13,049 nt of DNA from JAUNSR01 sp036655755 (GCA_036655755.1 JAVVPN010000081.1:1-13049); one strand, 5' to 3'; positions 1 to 7,324 are shown, counted from the first letter of the stretch. A program made the numbers and translations. Notes: generated by a model not told the origin, from the sequence alone.

Positions 1-1159
1 CGTGCTCTTTCTGGCCCTCTTTTGAGAGTAGTGTAGGAAGGAATGAGATACCATCCGTAGCAACAGGAATTTCTGTTCCGGTCATTTCCGCCAATGTCGG
101 CATCATGTCCCAAAATGCACTCACATGCGTGTTCTCAACTCCGGCCTCAACTTTACCCGGAGCCCAGGCGATCATTGGCACGCGAATACCACCTTCATAT
201 ACATCGCGCTTTGTGCCTTTTAAAGGGCCATAGCTCTTGAAGAAATCCGGATCAGCACCACCTTCGCGGTGAGGCCCATTGTCACTTGTAAAGATAACCA
301 ATGTATTCTGGTCAAGTCCCTGTGCCTTTAGTTCACGGAACAAATCTCCTACATACCAGTCTAGGCGCGTAACCATTGCTGCAAAAGTAGCTCTTGGCTT
401 TTCACAAGGGTAATATCCCCATTTTGCGTCGTATGGTGTTTCTTCAAACAATCCTTCATACATTTCATAGATAGAATCCTTAGGCACCGCTAATTCAGCG
501 TGCGGAAGGGTATAAGTGAAATAGCCGAAGAATGGCTTGTCTTTATTTTCACGGATGAAATTCAATGCATGATCATGTACCAGATCCTGCGAGAACGTTT
601 GTCTTGCACCTGCTTCATTTTCAGGAATTGCCACTTTAATATCATCTTCATATAAGTGTGCCGGATAATAAGTATGAGCTTGTCGCTGGCAGTTGTATCC
701 ATAAAATTCGTCAAATCCCATTTTCAAAGGAGTCGATTCCGAATTAGGATGGCCAAGTCCCCATTTACCGAAAATTCCGGTAGTATAACCGGCCGATTTC
801 ATTAATCGGGCAATTGTAAAAGTGCCACTTTCCATCGGATATTGTCCTTCCGGTTGTATCTCCTGGTTGCCGCGTATTTGAGAGTGTCCCGTATGCAATC
901 CAGTCAATAAAGATCCGCGAGACGGAGCGCTCACCGTACATCCTGCATAATGTTGCGTAAATCGCATTCCCTCTTGTGCCATTTTGTCAAGATTCGGCGT
1001 TTTGATAATCTCTTGTCCAAAACAACCAATGTCACCATAACCCAGGTCATCCGCAAGGATATAAATTACATTCATAGGCTTGTCTGCCTGTTTTTGCTGG
1101 CAACCGGTAGCAGCAAGTAGTATAACCGTTGAATTAAGAGCCCAATATGTTTTGTTCAT
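1..1159 (-). CDS. Sulfatase (S1 family, arylsulfatase-like), lipoprotein, 3' end beyond window
   Basis: This is an open frame of 386 codons from the ATG at 1159, running off the left edge with no stop. It hydrolyses a sulfate ester, probably on a host or algal glycan; the substrate cannot be told. The N-terminus has a hydrophobic segment ending in AATGC, so Cys20 is a plausible lipidation site, though Ala at -3 is not ideal. Metal-binding DDLGYGD starts at Asp37. The signature SAPSR at 77-81 has Ser77 where formylglycine is made, so this is a serine-type enzyme needing an anSME-type maturase. GKWGLG (131-136), a YTLPHAE stretch, and FTSDNGPH complete the usual active-site order. Family members are about 450-550 residues, so roughly the last quarter is missing. 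No other polysaccharide-utilisation gene is visible. Family assignment is firm. Confidence 0.93.
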   Translation of the reverse strand, partial: MNKTYWALNSTVILLAATGCQQKQADKPMNVIYILADDLGYGDIGCFGQEIIKTPNLDKMAQEGMRFTQHYAGCTVSAPSRGSLLTGLHTGHSQIRGNQEIQPEGQYPMESGTFTIARLMKSAGYTTGIFGKWGLGHPNSESTPLKMGFDEFYGYNCQRQAHTYYPAHLYEDDIKVAIPENEAGARQTFSQDLVHDHALNFIRENKDKPFFGYFTYTLPHAELAVPKDSIYEMYEGLFEETPYDAKWGYYPCEKPRATFAAMVTRLDWYVGDLFRELKAQGLDQNTLVIFTSDNGPHREGGADPDFFKSYGPLKGTKRDVYEGGIRVPMIAWAPGKVEAGVENTHVSAFWDMMPTLAEMTGTEIPVATDGISFLPTLLSKEGQKEH

Positions 1160-1199
1160 AAGCAATAGAAGTGATTAGTGATGAATAGTGTGCAAGATA

Positions 1200-1207
1200 C
1201 AAAAATA
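1200..1207 (-). promoter_or_regulatory. Candidate Bacteroidota -7 box for the sulfatase
   Basis: Minus-strand TATTTTTG matches TAnnTTTG, 41 bases upstream of the sulfatase ATG. No clear TTTG at the -33 spacing is seen, so this is only a candidate. Confidence 0.3.
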
Positions 1208-1314
1208 AATAATGCAATAAAACGTATAAAAAAGTAAGGATTGCCCAATTGTGTACGTAGTATTTTAAAATTTAATTCATTAGAGTGAAATAGACAGAAG
1301 TTTAAAAAATAGCG

Positions 1315-1368
1315 AGGGAGTATCAAAAGATCGGTCTATACTTCTATGCCTATCTTTTGATACTCCCT
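1315..1368 (-). terminator. 17-bp perfect hairpin downstream of the OmpP1-like gene
   Basis: Arms 1315-1331 and 1352-1368 are perfectly complementary over 17 bp, with a 20-nt loop. On the minus strand the structure lies about 34 nt after the OmpP1-like stop and is followed, after a CGCTA spacer, by TTTTTTAAA. A terminator or 3'-end stabilising hairpin is the simplest reading. The long loop and offset T-run make it atypical. The rest of 1160-1401 is AT-rich, with nothing else recognisable. Confidence 0.55.
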
Positions 1369-1401
1369 TGTTATGAGAGAGTCTTTCAGTGAAAACCGAA
1401 A

Positions 1402-3033
1402 TTAAAATTTATATCCTACCGTTACAAGGAATTTATATGAACTTGTAGTTAGGCGATTACGCTCAGATGTAACATACCCTTCCACATTCGGAAACATATA
1501 CGCATCCTGGCGATTTTCTTTCCATACAAAAGCCATATCCATAAATACACTTCCCAAACGATATCCTAATCCACCCGTAAAATACTGTGTACCACGGTCT
1601 ATTACATAGTTAGGTACTGTGCCCGCAGCATAAATATCTGATTTGTTATCTTTTACGGGATCTGTGTAAGCAGACGACTGGTTTGCATAACCTAGGCGCA
1701 GGCTGGTAACGGTACTTAGCCGGATTTCAGTACCCACGCGGAAGGTGTTGATTCCTTTCAATTGATTTTTAATATCATTATTTGTGCCTGCAAACGAATC
1801 CGCATACCCATCTTCATCCTCTAGATGAATATATGAATAATCCGCGCGTTCGTAATCGAAACTTACCAAACCGGCCTTTCCAATTACATAAGCAGCTCCA
1901 ACCTGAAATTTCCATGGAGTACGCATCTTGTAATCCCATGCGTCGGCAGGTGTATTAATGCGGTCTGAATTTCTGTTTTGCAGTTCAGGCACATTAAAAC
2001 TCTGCATATCCGCTCCGTAAGAATCGGTCATCTTATACCATGTCGGCGTATGTACCGCAGCACCCAAACGAAGAGCCGAAGTAGGACGTGCGATTAATCC
2101 GAATTTTATATTTACTCCCGTACCGGATGTGTTTAGATAATTGTTAAGTTGGAAGTTCTGATAATTCCCCGACGTTTGAGGTTCCCCGGCTTTCCAGTAA
2201 TATTCGTCATATTGTGTACGGGTTTCAAAATTTAGGTCGGAAATACCGATACCCAATCCCCAGTACACCATATTCGAAAAATTGCCCCCTACATTAAACG
2301 TGTATTCGTCAATCCGGTATTTTTCATTTACCGTAAGGTCACCACCGATTCCTACAGCCTCATCCGGATAAAGACCGGCATAATAATTTCCGGCCTCACT
2401 ACTTACCGGATTAATTACATACGCATTATATCCCAAGATGCTGATCCAGGGGGCTGACGATTGGAAATAAGGGTCATATTTAGAAATATCTTCCGGGATA
2501 CTCAAGTCATCCGGCGATGAGTTTGGCGTATTCGAAGCCCAGATATTCGTGCGGTCGGCGATATAGTCGCTTAATCCGTTTTTCATTTCATTTTGAGTCA
2601 CCTGATAGCGGCGTTTTTGCCCCGCTTGGCGATTAAAGGCAAATCCTACGTTAAAGTTAATCAGTCCACTGCGTTTGCCGGTCATAAAGGTTCCGATATA
2701 CCCCAGGTTATTGCATCCGATATTGAATTTACCGTTTTTTAGTGCAGGCCCTGTAATCGATAAGTTGTTGGTAGGCACTTCACTTTTTGTTTCCACACCT
2801 CCCAGGTCGAGCGTAGCCACAACCTCCGAACTACGATAGATTCCGATACCTGCCGGATTTTGCGACAAGGTAGAGATATCACCCCCCAATGCCCCAAAGG
2901 CACCGGCCATACCCATGTAGCGAGCCGTTCCTACAATATCGTTTTTTGAATACCTTAATACATCTGTTACCCCTTGGGCAGATACCATGGTTGCGCCCAA
3001 TAGTACAATGCTAAAGCAACTGATCCTTCTCAT
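1402..3033 (-). CDS. Outer membrane protein, OmpP1/FadL/TodX family
   Basis: This 543-residue protein has an N-terminal signal peptide (MRRISCFSIVLLGATMVSA, cleavage expected near AQG). It is followed by the Bacteroidota OmpP1/FadL N-terminal signature: RYMGMAGAFGALGGD, then STLSQNPAGIGIYR. The remainder alternates aromatic and polar residues as expected for transmembrane beta-strands (for example FNVGGNFSNMVYWGLGIGI and LRLGAAVHTPTWY). It ends in YKFLVTVGYKF, whose terminal Phe fits BAM-dependent insertion. Family members form 14-strand barrels that move hydrophobic compounds across the outer membrane; the substrate here is unknown. Some annotation pipelines call such proteins hemin receptors, which the sequence does not support. 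It follows the Trp-rich protein gene on the same strand with a 132-bp gap holding a long hairpin. Family call is confident, function only general. Confidence 0.88.
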   Translation of the reverse strand: MRRISCFSIVLLGATMVSAQGVTDVLRYSKNDIVGTARYMGMAGAFGALGGDISTLSQNPAGIGIYRSSEVVATLDLGGVETKSEVPTNNLSITGPALKNGKFNIGCNNLGYIGTFMTGKRSGLINFNVGFAFNRQAGQKRRYQVTQNEMKNGLSDYIADRTNIWASNTPNSSPDDLSIPEDISKYDPYFQSSAPWISILGYNAYVINPVSSEAGNYYAGLYPDEAVGIGGDLTVNEKYRIDEYTFNVGGNFSNMVYWGLGIGISDLNFETRTQYDEYYWKAGEPQTSGNYQNFQLNNYLNTSGTGVNIKFGLIARPTSALRLGAAVHTPTWYKMTDSYGADMQSFNVPELQNRNSDRINTPADAWDYKMRTPWKFQVGAAYVIGKAGLVSFDYERADYSYIHLEDEDGYADSFAGTNNDIKNQLKGINTFRVGTEIRLSTVTSLRLGYANQSSAYTDPVKDNKSDIYAAGTVPNYVIDRGTQYFTGGLGYRLGSVFMDMAFVWKENRQDAYMFPNVEGYVTSERNRLTTSSYKFLVTVGYKF

Positions 3034-3075
3034 ATTATATTATTTTTTGTTTTTCTATTAGCTAGTTAAAATAAG

Positions 3076-3148
3076 CAGCCATCGGTATAACAATGAATTT
3101 TCAAGTAAGGTTCGTACTTATTGAAATACATTGTATTACAGATGGCTG
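3076..3148 (-). terminator. Long imperfect hairpin between the Trp-rich and OmpP1-like genes
   Basis: An inverted repeat spans about 73 nt. The outer stem CAGCCATC (3076-3083) pairs with GATGGCTG (3141-3148). An ACAATG/CATTGT block and a TTTCAA/TTGAAA block follow, and the tip is TAAG/CTTA. It lies 17 nt after the stop of the Trp-rich gene. On the minus strand it is followed by CTTATTTTAAC, consistent with an (attenuating) terminator between the two genes. The interrupted stem is longer than a standard intrinsic terminator, so it could also be a repeat-derived element. Confidence 0.5.
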
Positions 3149-3165
3149 AAAGAATTCTGAATGGA

Positions 3166-4482
3166 TTATCTGCGACCTCCTCGGCCACCTCCGCCTCCTG
3201 ATGGAGCTGACGAACCACCGCTTGAACGACCACCTCCATATCCTGAAGATCCGCTGCCTGAAGAGCGATTGTCCGAATTATTGTATGACGGGCGTGATGA
3301 GCTTCCCGAATTGCTTTCGGTAGGCCGTGTGTAAGAGTTACCCGATGATGATCCGTTATCGCGCGACGGGCGGGTATAATTACCCGACGGACGGCTTGTC
3401 GATCCGTTTTCACGTGACGGGCGTACATTCGTACCGGTTGATGGGCGAGATGTGCTTGTTCCCGTAGATGGGCGCACGGTGGTTGCCCCTGTGCTCGGCC
3501 GTGTAGTTGGTCGTACATTGCCCGGTCTGATATTTCCCGGACGAATATTCGTGTTGTTATTGTTACCCGGGCGCACGGTTGTGCCTGAGTTGTTATTGTT
3601 ATTTCCGCTTGATGGGCGACTTGTTACAGTCGATCCCGGACGGCCTCCTGAAACCGTAGATCCCGGACGGCGGTTACCATTGTTGCCGCTACCGTAATAT
3701 GGATTGCGCGGAGAGGTTCCGTTTACATTTCCCGGACGATAATTTGGTCGGTGTCCATAATTCGGATAGTAGTCTCCATGTCCCCAGCCCGGATATCCAT
3801 GATGGTGGTGATGTCCCCATGACGGACCCCAGAACGGATCATAACAACCGCCCCAGCCCCAAGAGTTCCAGCCCCACGAATTCCATCCCCAGCCCCAAGA
3901 GTTCCAGCGCCATGATAGAGATGAGTATGAATAAGGTGCCCACATGTAATTCCAGTACCATGAATTAGTCCAGGTTGGAGTTACCCATGCATAGCTGTCA
4001 TCAACGTAGACATTCCAGTCCGACGAATTCAGAAAATAAATATCTGTATAAGCCGGATCGCTAATATGAATCGTAAATTTCGGGTTATGGAATTTACGGA
4101 TCCGTTCTGCATATTGATAATCAGATTTATTTCCGCTAAATCCATTCAGATAATATCCCTGCTCCGGATTTTCATAAATAACTTCCACTTCCGGATCATT
4201 GCCGATAGTATCTGTGTATTCGGTTTCTTCATATTCCGAAGAATAACGGCGATTATATTCGTCCACATCCCGTGTGGCGGACGAAGAAGGGGTAGAGCGA
4301 TAAGACTCGTTTGGTTGAGCTGTTTGTCGGGTCGGATTAGTCGCTTTTTTTGCTTCAACTACTTTGTTTGTTTCATTCGGTTGATAATAAATATCATCTT
4401 CCGCAATGAATTTCGACTGAGCGAAAGCGAGTGTGCAACCTGCAAACACGGTCAGTAATGAAGTGATGGCCCTTGTTTTCAT
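3166..4482 (-). CDS. Exported Trp/His-rich, RPG/RPS-repeat low-complexity protein of unknown function
   Basis: I do not recognise a named family. From the ATG at 4482 the product has 438 residues. It begins with a signal peptide (MKTRAITSLLTVFAGCTLAFA, cleavage before Gln22). Then come a polar, Tyr/Glu-rich stretch (22-130) and a short ordered-looking segment (about 131-170, with FTIHISDPAYTDIYF). A region extremely rich in Trp/Gly/Asn follows (171-223, repeated WNSWGWG), then five consecutive His (224-228). Next is an Asn/Thr/Ser spacer region punctuated by RPG then RPS (about 248-400), and finally a Gly/Ser/Arg tail ending GGGRGGRR. The ATG is chosen over an in-frame TTG at 4500 because AGGAGG sits 9 nt before it. 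Such composition suggests an envelope or surface protein that is largely disordered and sticky, perhaps metal- or glycan-binding. That is inference. It lies upstream of the OmpP1-like gene on the same strand. Confidence 0.8.
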   Translation of the reverse strand: MKTRAITSLLTVFAGCTLAFAQSKFIAEDDIYYQPNETNKVVEAKKATNPTRQTAQPNESYRSTPSSSATRDVDEYNRRYSSEYEETEYTDTIGNDPEVEVIYENPEQGYYLNGFSGNKSDYQYAERIRKFHNPKFTIHISDPAYTDIYFLNSSDWNVYVDDSYAWVTPTWTNSWYWNYMWAPYSYSSLSWRWNSWGWGWNSWGWNSWGWGGCYDPFWGPSWGHHHHHGYPGWGHGDYYPNYGHRPNYRPGNVNGTSPRNPYYGSGNNGNRRPGSTVSGGRPGSTVTSRPSSGNNNNNSGTTVRPGNNNNTNIRPGNIRPGNVRPTTRPSTGATTVRPSTGTSTSRPSTGTNVRPSRENGSTSRPSGNYTRPSRDNGSSSGNSYTRPTESNSGSSSRPSYNNSDNRSSGSGSSGYGGGRSSGGSSAPSGGGGGRGGRR

Positions 4483-4491
4483 AATTTGGTT

Positions 4492-4497
4492 CCTCCT
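4492..4497 (-). promoter_or_regulatory. Strong Shine-Dalgarno deciding the start of the Trp-rich protein gene
   Basis: Minus-strand AGGAGG lies 9 nt before the ATG at 4482. It would fall inside the coding region if the in-frame TTG at 4500 were used, so it supports the ATG. Such a strong site is unusual for Bacteroidota, and the other starts in the window lack one. Confidence 0.7.
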
Positions 4498-4527
4498 CAA
4501 ATAATTTTCCTCTTCTTGTTTAATTAT

Positions 4528-4535
4528 TACCTTTG
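4528..4535 (+). promoter_or_regulatory. Candidate -7 box toward prmA
   Basis: TACCTTTG matches TAnnTTTG, with TTTT (4505-4508) at 19-bp spacing in place of the -33 TTTG. It would give a leader of nearly 200 nt before prmA. No known riboswitch or leader peptide was recognised in that leader. Confidence 0.25.
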
Positions 4536-4566
4536 TACTGGTTAGACTGTTCTTTGTCTGAATGGT

Positions 4567-4581
4567 TTAAACAGTGTTTAA
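4567..4581. promoter_or_regulatory. Hyphenated palindrome TTAAACA-G-TGTTTAA, operator-like
   Basis: Perfect 7-bp arms flank one central base. The palindrome lies immediately downstream of the predicted -7 element (4590-4597) of the Trp-rich protein gene, where a repressor would block initiation. It overlaps GTTTAAAC at 4565-4572. No regulator can be named, and in an AT-rich gap it may be chance. Confidence 0.3.
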
Positions 4582-4589
4582 GGCTGTTA

Positions 4590-4597
4590 CAAATATA
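4590..4597 (-). promoter_or_regulatory. Candidate -7 box for the Trp-rich protein gene
   Basis: Minus-strand TATATTTG matches TAnnTTTG. The predicted transcription start near 4583 gives a leader of about 100 nt. No convincing -33 TTTG is seen. The same 8-mer precedes the antiporter gene. Confidence 0.4.
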
Positions 4598-4735
4598 ACA
4601 TTTAAATACAGTTAGGGTTGAATGTCATACACGTTTAACATTTCTATATAAATAGGGCATTTATCTGATTGCATAAAAAGTCATATATATGCAGTTATTT
4701 GTATTAATTGAAAATTTTTACTAAAATATAACTAA

Positions 4736-5575
4736 ATGGATTACAAAGAAGTATTATTCAAGGTTACTCCTTTTTCAGAAACCAACACCGATGTTTTGTC
4801 TGCAATGTTAGGTGAAATCGGTTACGAAAGTTTTGTAGTTGAAAATGAGCAGTTGAAAGCATATGTAACAGAGAAAGATTATGACGAAGCGTTGTTGAAG
4901 CAAATAATTGGTGCATTTCCATTAGAAGCAGCCATTGAATATGAGGTTTCACTGATCGAGCAGAAAAACTGGAACGAAGAGTGGGAGAAAAATTACTTCA
5001 AACCAATCATTATCGGCAACGACTGCGTGATTCACTCAACCTTCCATACCGATATACCCGAAGCGCGCTTTGATATTCTTATTGATCCGAAAATGGCGTT
5101 CGGTACCGGGCATCACGAAACCACAAGCCAGATGCTTACCGAAATTCTCGATTATGATTTTACCGGAAAAAGTGTGCTTGATATGGGATGTGGTACGGCC
5201 GTGCTTGCCATTCTTGCCGCTAAGAAAGGGGCTAATCCCGTACGTGCCATCGATATCGACGATTGGGTATGCGATAACGCAAACGAAAACATCCGCTTAA
5301 ATGAAGCCGCCTTTATCGAAGTGCAGTGTGGGGATGCCTCGTTGCTTGAAGACGGACGCACTTACGATGTTATTTTTGCCAACATCAACCGTAATATCTT
5401 ATTAAACGACCTAAACGTTTATGCTAAATGCATGCATCCTGGTTCAGTTATTTTTATGAGTGGTTTTTATGTAGAAGATGTACCGGCAATTCGTGAAGAA
5501 GCAGAAAAGCAAGGGCTTACATTCGATCACTTCCGCGATAAAAACAACTGGGTGGCAATACGTTTCAATAAATAA
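4736..5575 (+). CDS. prmA: Ribosomal protein L11 methyltransferase PrmA
   Basis: PrmA trimethylates lysines and the N-terminal amine of ribosomal protein L11 using S-adenosylmethionine. The 279-residue product has the two-domain layout of the family. A small N-terminal substrate-recognition domain covers roughly 1-75. A linker with NWNEEW (78-83) leads to a Rossmann-type methyltransferase domain. That domain shows DPKMAFGTGHHETT (117-130), SAM-binding motif I LDMGCGTAVLAI (148-159), acidic DIDD (173-176) that binds the ribose, and FANINRNIL (214-222) as the motif IV/substrate site. E. coli PrmA is 293 residues, so this is full length. The ATG at 4736 is the first start in frame and begins the expected MDYKEV strand. 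The gene stands alone on the plus strand with its own terminator. Assignment is certain at family level. Confidence 0.97.
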   Translation: MDYKEVLFKVTPFSETNTDVLSAMLGEIGYESFVVENEQLKAYVTEKDYDEALLKQIIGAFPLEAAIEYEVSLIEQKNWNEEWEKNYFKPIIIGNDCVIHSTFHTDIPEARFDILIDPKMAFGTGHHETTSQMLTEILDYDFTGKSVLDMGCGTAVLAILAAKKGANPVRAIDIDDWVCDNANENIRLNEAAFIEVQCGDASLLEDGRTYDVIFANINRNILLNDLNVYAKCMHPGSVIFMSGFYVEDVPAIREEAEKQGLTFDHFRDKNNWVAIRFNK

Positions 5576-5599
5576 AAACGTATTTATCCGTCGGAAACA

Positions 5600-5635
5600 A
5601 AAAAAGATCTTGTCCGCTCGGGCAAGATCTTTTTT
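5600..5635. terminator. Bidirectional intrinsic terminator between prmA and the antiporter gene
   Basis: A 16-bp stem (5600-5615 with 5620-5635, one G-U pair) has a 4-nt loop. A-runs on one side and T-runs on the other let it end transcripts from both converging genes. Confidence 0.93.
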
Positions 5636-5655
5636 GTTATTTCAGGTTGAGTATT

Positions 5656-6876
5656 TTAATACAACTCCTCTTGTGGCCCTTCGCGTAAAGCGGTATCGCC
5701 ATACACCTTGACCGCCATTTTCTTAACGAATACTACGAAGAATCCGGTCAGAATAAGATTCAGTACCAAGCTGAGCAATGAGATGATCAGAATCGGACCT
5801 CCCAGATTATATCCCAATGCGATAATCAAAATTCCGGCGCCCACTTCTCCGCGGGTGAACATACCAACCGAAAGGGCAAGACGTTCACGAATATCACGGT
5901 CGCGGTAACAAAGTACCGGAAACAACTTCCCGATATTCGAAAGAATCGTTACAATCAACACGTTCAGCGCAATCATGCCCCACGACATCATCGGTTGCGA
6001 GGCTGTAACACTGGTAACCGTACCCTGTAGTCCGCTTAAATCTCCCTGTACAAATAAAGGTGTGCTTAATCCCACCAGCATCATGAAGGTGTATGAAATG
6101 ATATCCGTCATTCTCAATTCTGTTTTGGTTGCATGATGGTCCGGATGATGCTTCATAACCATACCCAGCACGAATGCCGGAAGCAATACTTCAATATGAA
6201 TAGAGCCTTCGTGTCCGAATAAGTTTTTGGTGAGTAGATATACCCCATTCGATACTAATACAATGAACACCGCCCACAATAAAATAACCCACCATTGCTG
6301 ATTCGATTCGTAAGCGCTCAGCTTTTTCCAACCGAACCAAAGTAAGAATACGATCAACCCGATAATTACAAACAACTGCCATTTCATACCGATCAGCATA
6401 ATCTGAAGCGGTATCATCAACAGAATAGTATCGAGGTCGTCGAAAATAGCCAATACCTGCGTTTTCTTATAAATCCATACATGGCGCAGTCCGGCTGCAG
6501 CCAGCATGGTAAACAGGATACCCGCCGAGGTCGGAGCTGCAAAACGGCCGATCAGCAGATTCTCTTTCCATGCTTCCCAGCTTCCGTAATATTCGGGGCC
6601 GAGCAAAAAGATATAATATAGCGTAACCATGATCCAGGGTAACGCTGCCGTAACCATCGCAATGAAATAGTCGGATATATAGGATTTCCAACGACTTTTA
6701 TCAAGTTCAAATTCACGACCTACATTGATCATGATGAATGAGAGGCAGATAAACATCAGTGTATCCAATCCGAATTTCAACTGAGCATATAAATCCCCAT
6801 TCAAAGCGTGAGGAAGTATCTGAGAGAGAAATAATCCCCCGATTAAAAATAAAGAAAGTAAGATTATTTTCTTCAT
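5656..6876 (-). CDS. Cation:proton antiporter (CPA / Na+/H+ exchanger-like)
   Basis: This is a 406-residue integral inner-membrane protein with about 12 hydrophobic helices, starting MKKIILLSLFLIGGLFLSQIL. Motifs typical of the CPA2-type fold are visible. APTSAG (114-119) lies in one discontinuous helix. An acidic pair within FDDLDT (145-150) sits where the ion-binding aspartates of the core helix are expected. MFTRGEVGAGIL (339-350) carries the conserved Arg-Gly-Glu of the late helix. It probably exchanges Na+ or K+ for H+ and so contributes to pH or ion homeostasis; the ion cannot be told. Length is typical of the membrane domain alone, with no C-terminal TrkA-N/RCK regulatory domain. The ATG at 6876 lies 24 nt downstream of a TATATTTG box. 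It is a single-gene unit. Confidence 0.88.
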   Translation of the reverse strand: MKKIILLSLFLIGGLFLSQILPHALNGDLYAQLKFGLDTLMFICLSFIMINVGREFELDKSRWKSYISDYFIAMVTAALPWIMVTLYYIFLLGPEYYGSWEAWKENLLIGRFAAPTSAGILFTMLAAAGLRHVWIYKKTQVLAIFDDLDTILLMIPLQIMLIGMKWQLFVIIGLIVFLLWFGWKKLSAYESNQQWWVILLWAVFIVLVSNGVYLLTKNLFGHEGSIHIEVLLPAFVLGMVMKHHPDHHATKTELRMTDIISYTFMMLVGLSTPLFVQGDLSGLQGTVTSVTASQPMMSWGMIALNVLIVTILSNIGKLFPVLCYRDRDIRERLALSVGMFTRGEVGAGILIIALGYNLGGPILIISLLSLVLNLILTGFFVVFVKKMAVKVYGDTALREGPQEELY

Positions 6877-6899
6877 AGGTTTTGTAAGTATGTATTTGT

Positions 6900-6907
6900 C
6901 AAATATA
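6900..6907 (-). promoter_or_regulatory. Candidate -7 box for the antiporter gene
   Basis: Minus-strand TATATTTG matches TAnnTTTG and lies 24 bases before the ATG, implying a short leader. It sits downstream of the thiS-like terminator, as expected for a new transcription unit. The -33 element is not clear. Confidence 0.45.
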
Positions 6908-6961
6908 TAAAAAATAACATTTGGCAGTAGCTAATGTTTAAAAATGAAGTGATGAAAAACA

Positions 6962-6995
6962 AAAAAGGCTCTCCGAATAAACGGAGAGTCTTTTT
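6962..6995 (-). terminator. Intrinsic terminator after the thiS-like gene
   Basis: A 14-bp stem (6962-6975 with 6982-6995, one G-U) has a 6-nt loop. On the minus strand TTTTTTGTTTTT follows the GC-rich part. It separates the thiS-like gene from the antiporter gene. Confidence 0.92.
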
Positions 6996-7038
6996 GTAAT
7001 GCGTCAATGTGAATGAATGAAGGAAGAAGGATCCGGAT

Positions 7039-7239
7039 TTAAAGAGTAGCTGCGCCCGAAATTACGGTTACTTTATCGCCGTCGGCAAGCATTGTATCAT
7101 GCCATTCGTCTTTCGCAATAACACGATTGTTTACAGCTACTGCGACGCTGTCTTGAGTGATGCTTTGTCCGGCTAATAAGTCACGTAATGTCACACGGCT
7201 CCCTACATAAATCTCCTGATGATTCAAAAAAACTTTCAT
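7039..7239 (-). CDS. ThiS-like sulfur carrier (beta-grasp) protein lacking C-terminal Gly-Gly
   Basis: The product has 66 residues from the ATG at 7239. The frame continues upstream to 7374, but that extension is Lys/Arg/Phe-rich and unlike any ThiS, so I start at MKVFLNHQEIYV. The sequence follows ThiS closely: an N-terminal strand pair, TLRDLLAGQ helix, the diagnostic AVAVNNRVIAKDEW stretch (about 38-51), and LADGDKVTVISGAA near the end. ThiS works as a sulfur donor in thiazole synthesis, adenylated by ThiF and thiocarboxylated on a C-terminal Gly-Gly. Here the protein ends SGAATL with no diglycine, and neither other frame restores one before or just after the stop. No thiamine genes or TPP riboswitch accompany it. 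It could be a degenerated, repurposed, or mis-sequenced ThiS. Fold assignment is good; function is uncertain. Confidence 0.75.
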   Translation of the reverse strand: MKVFLNHQEIYVGSRVTLRDLLAGQSITQDSVAVAVNNRVIAKDEWHDTMLADGDKVTVISGAATL

Positions 7240-7316
7240 AAAAAAAGATGTCGATTGATTGATTTGTTGTTTTATTTCTGTACGGAGAAAAGACTTATAT
7301 CGCTTTTTCCGGGTGG

Positions 7317-7324
7317 CAAAAGTA
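7317..7324 (-). promoter_or_regulatory. Candidate -7 box for the thiS-like gene
   Basis: Minus-strand TACTTTTG matches TAnnTTTG, 78 bases upstream of the ATG at 7239. The -33 element is not evident. The leader shows none of the conserved TPP-riboswitch core sequences. Confidence 0.3.

Noticed and set aside
3066..3518. 150-residue minus-strand frame overlapping the 3' end of the Trp-rich protein gene
   Set aside because: It is a shifted reading of the RPG/RPS repeat DNA. The His/Arg/Gln-rich product is an artefact of that composition and has no plausible start signal.
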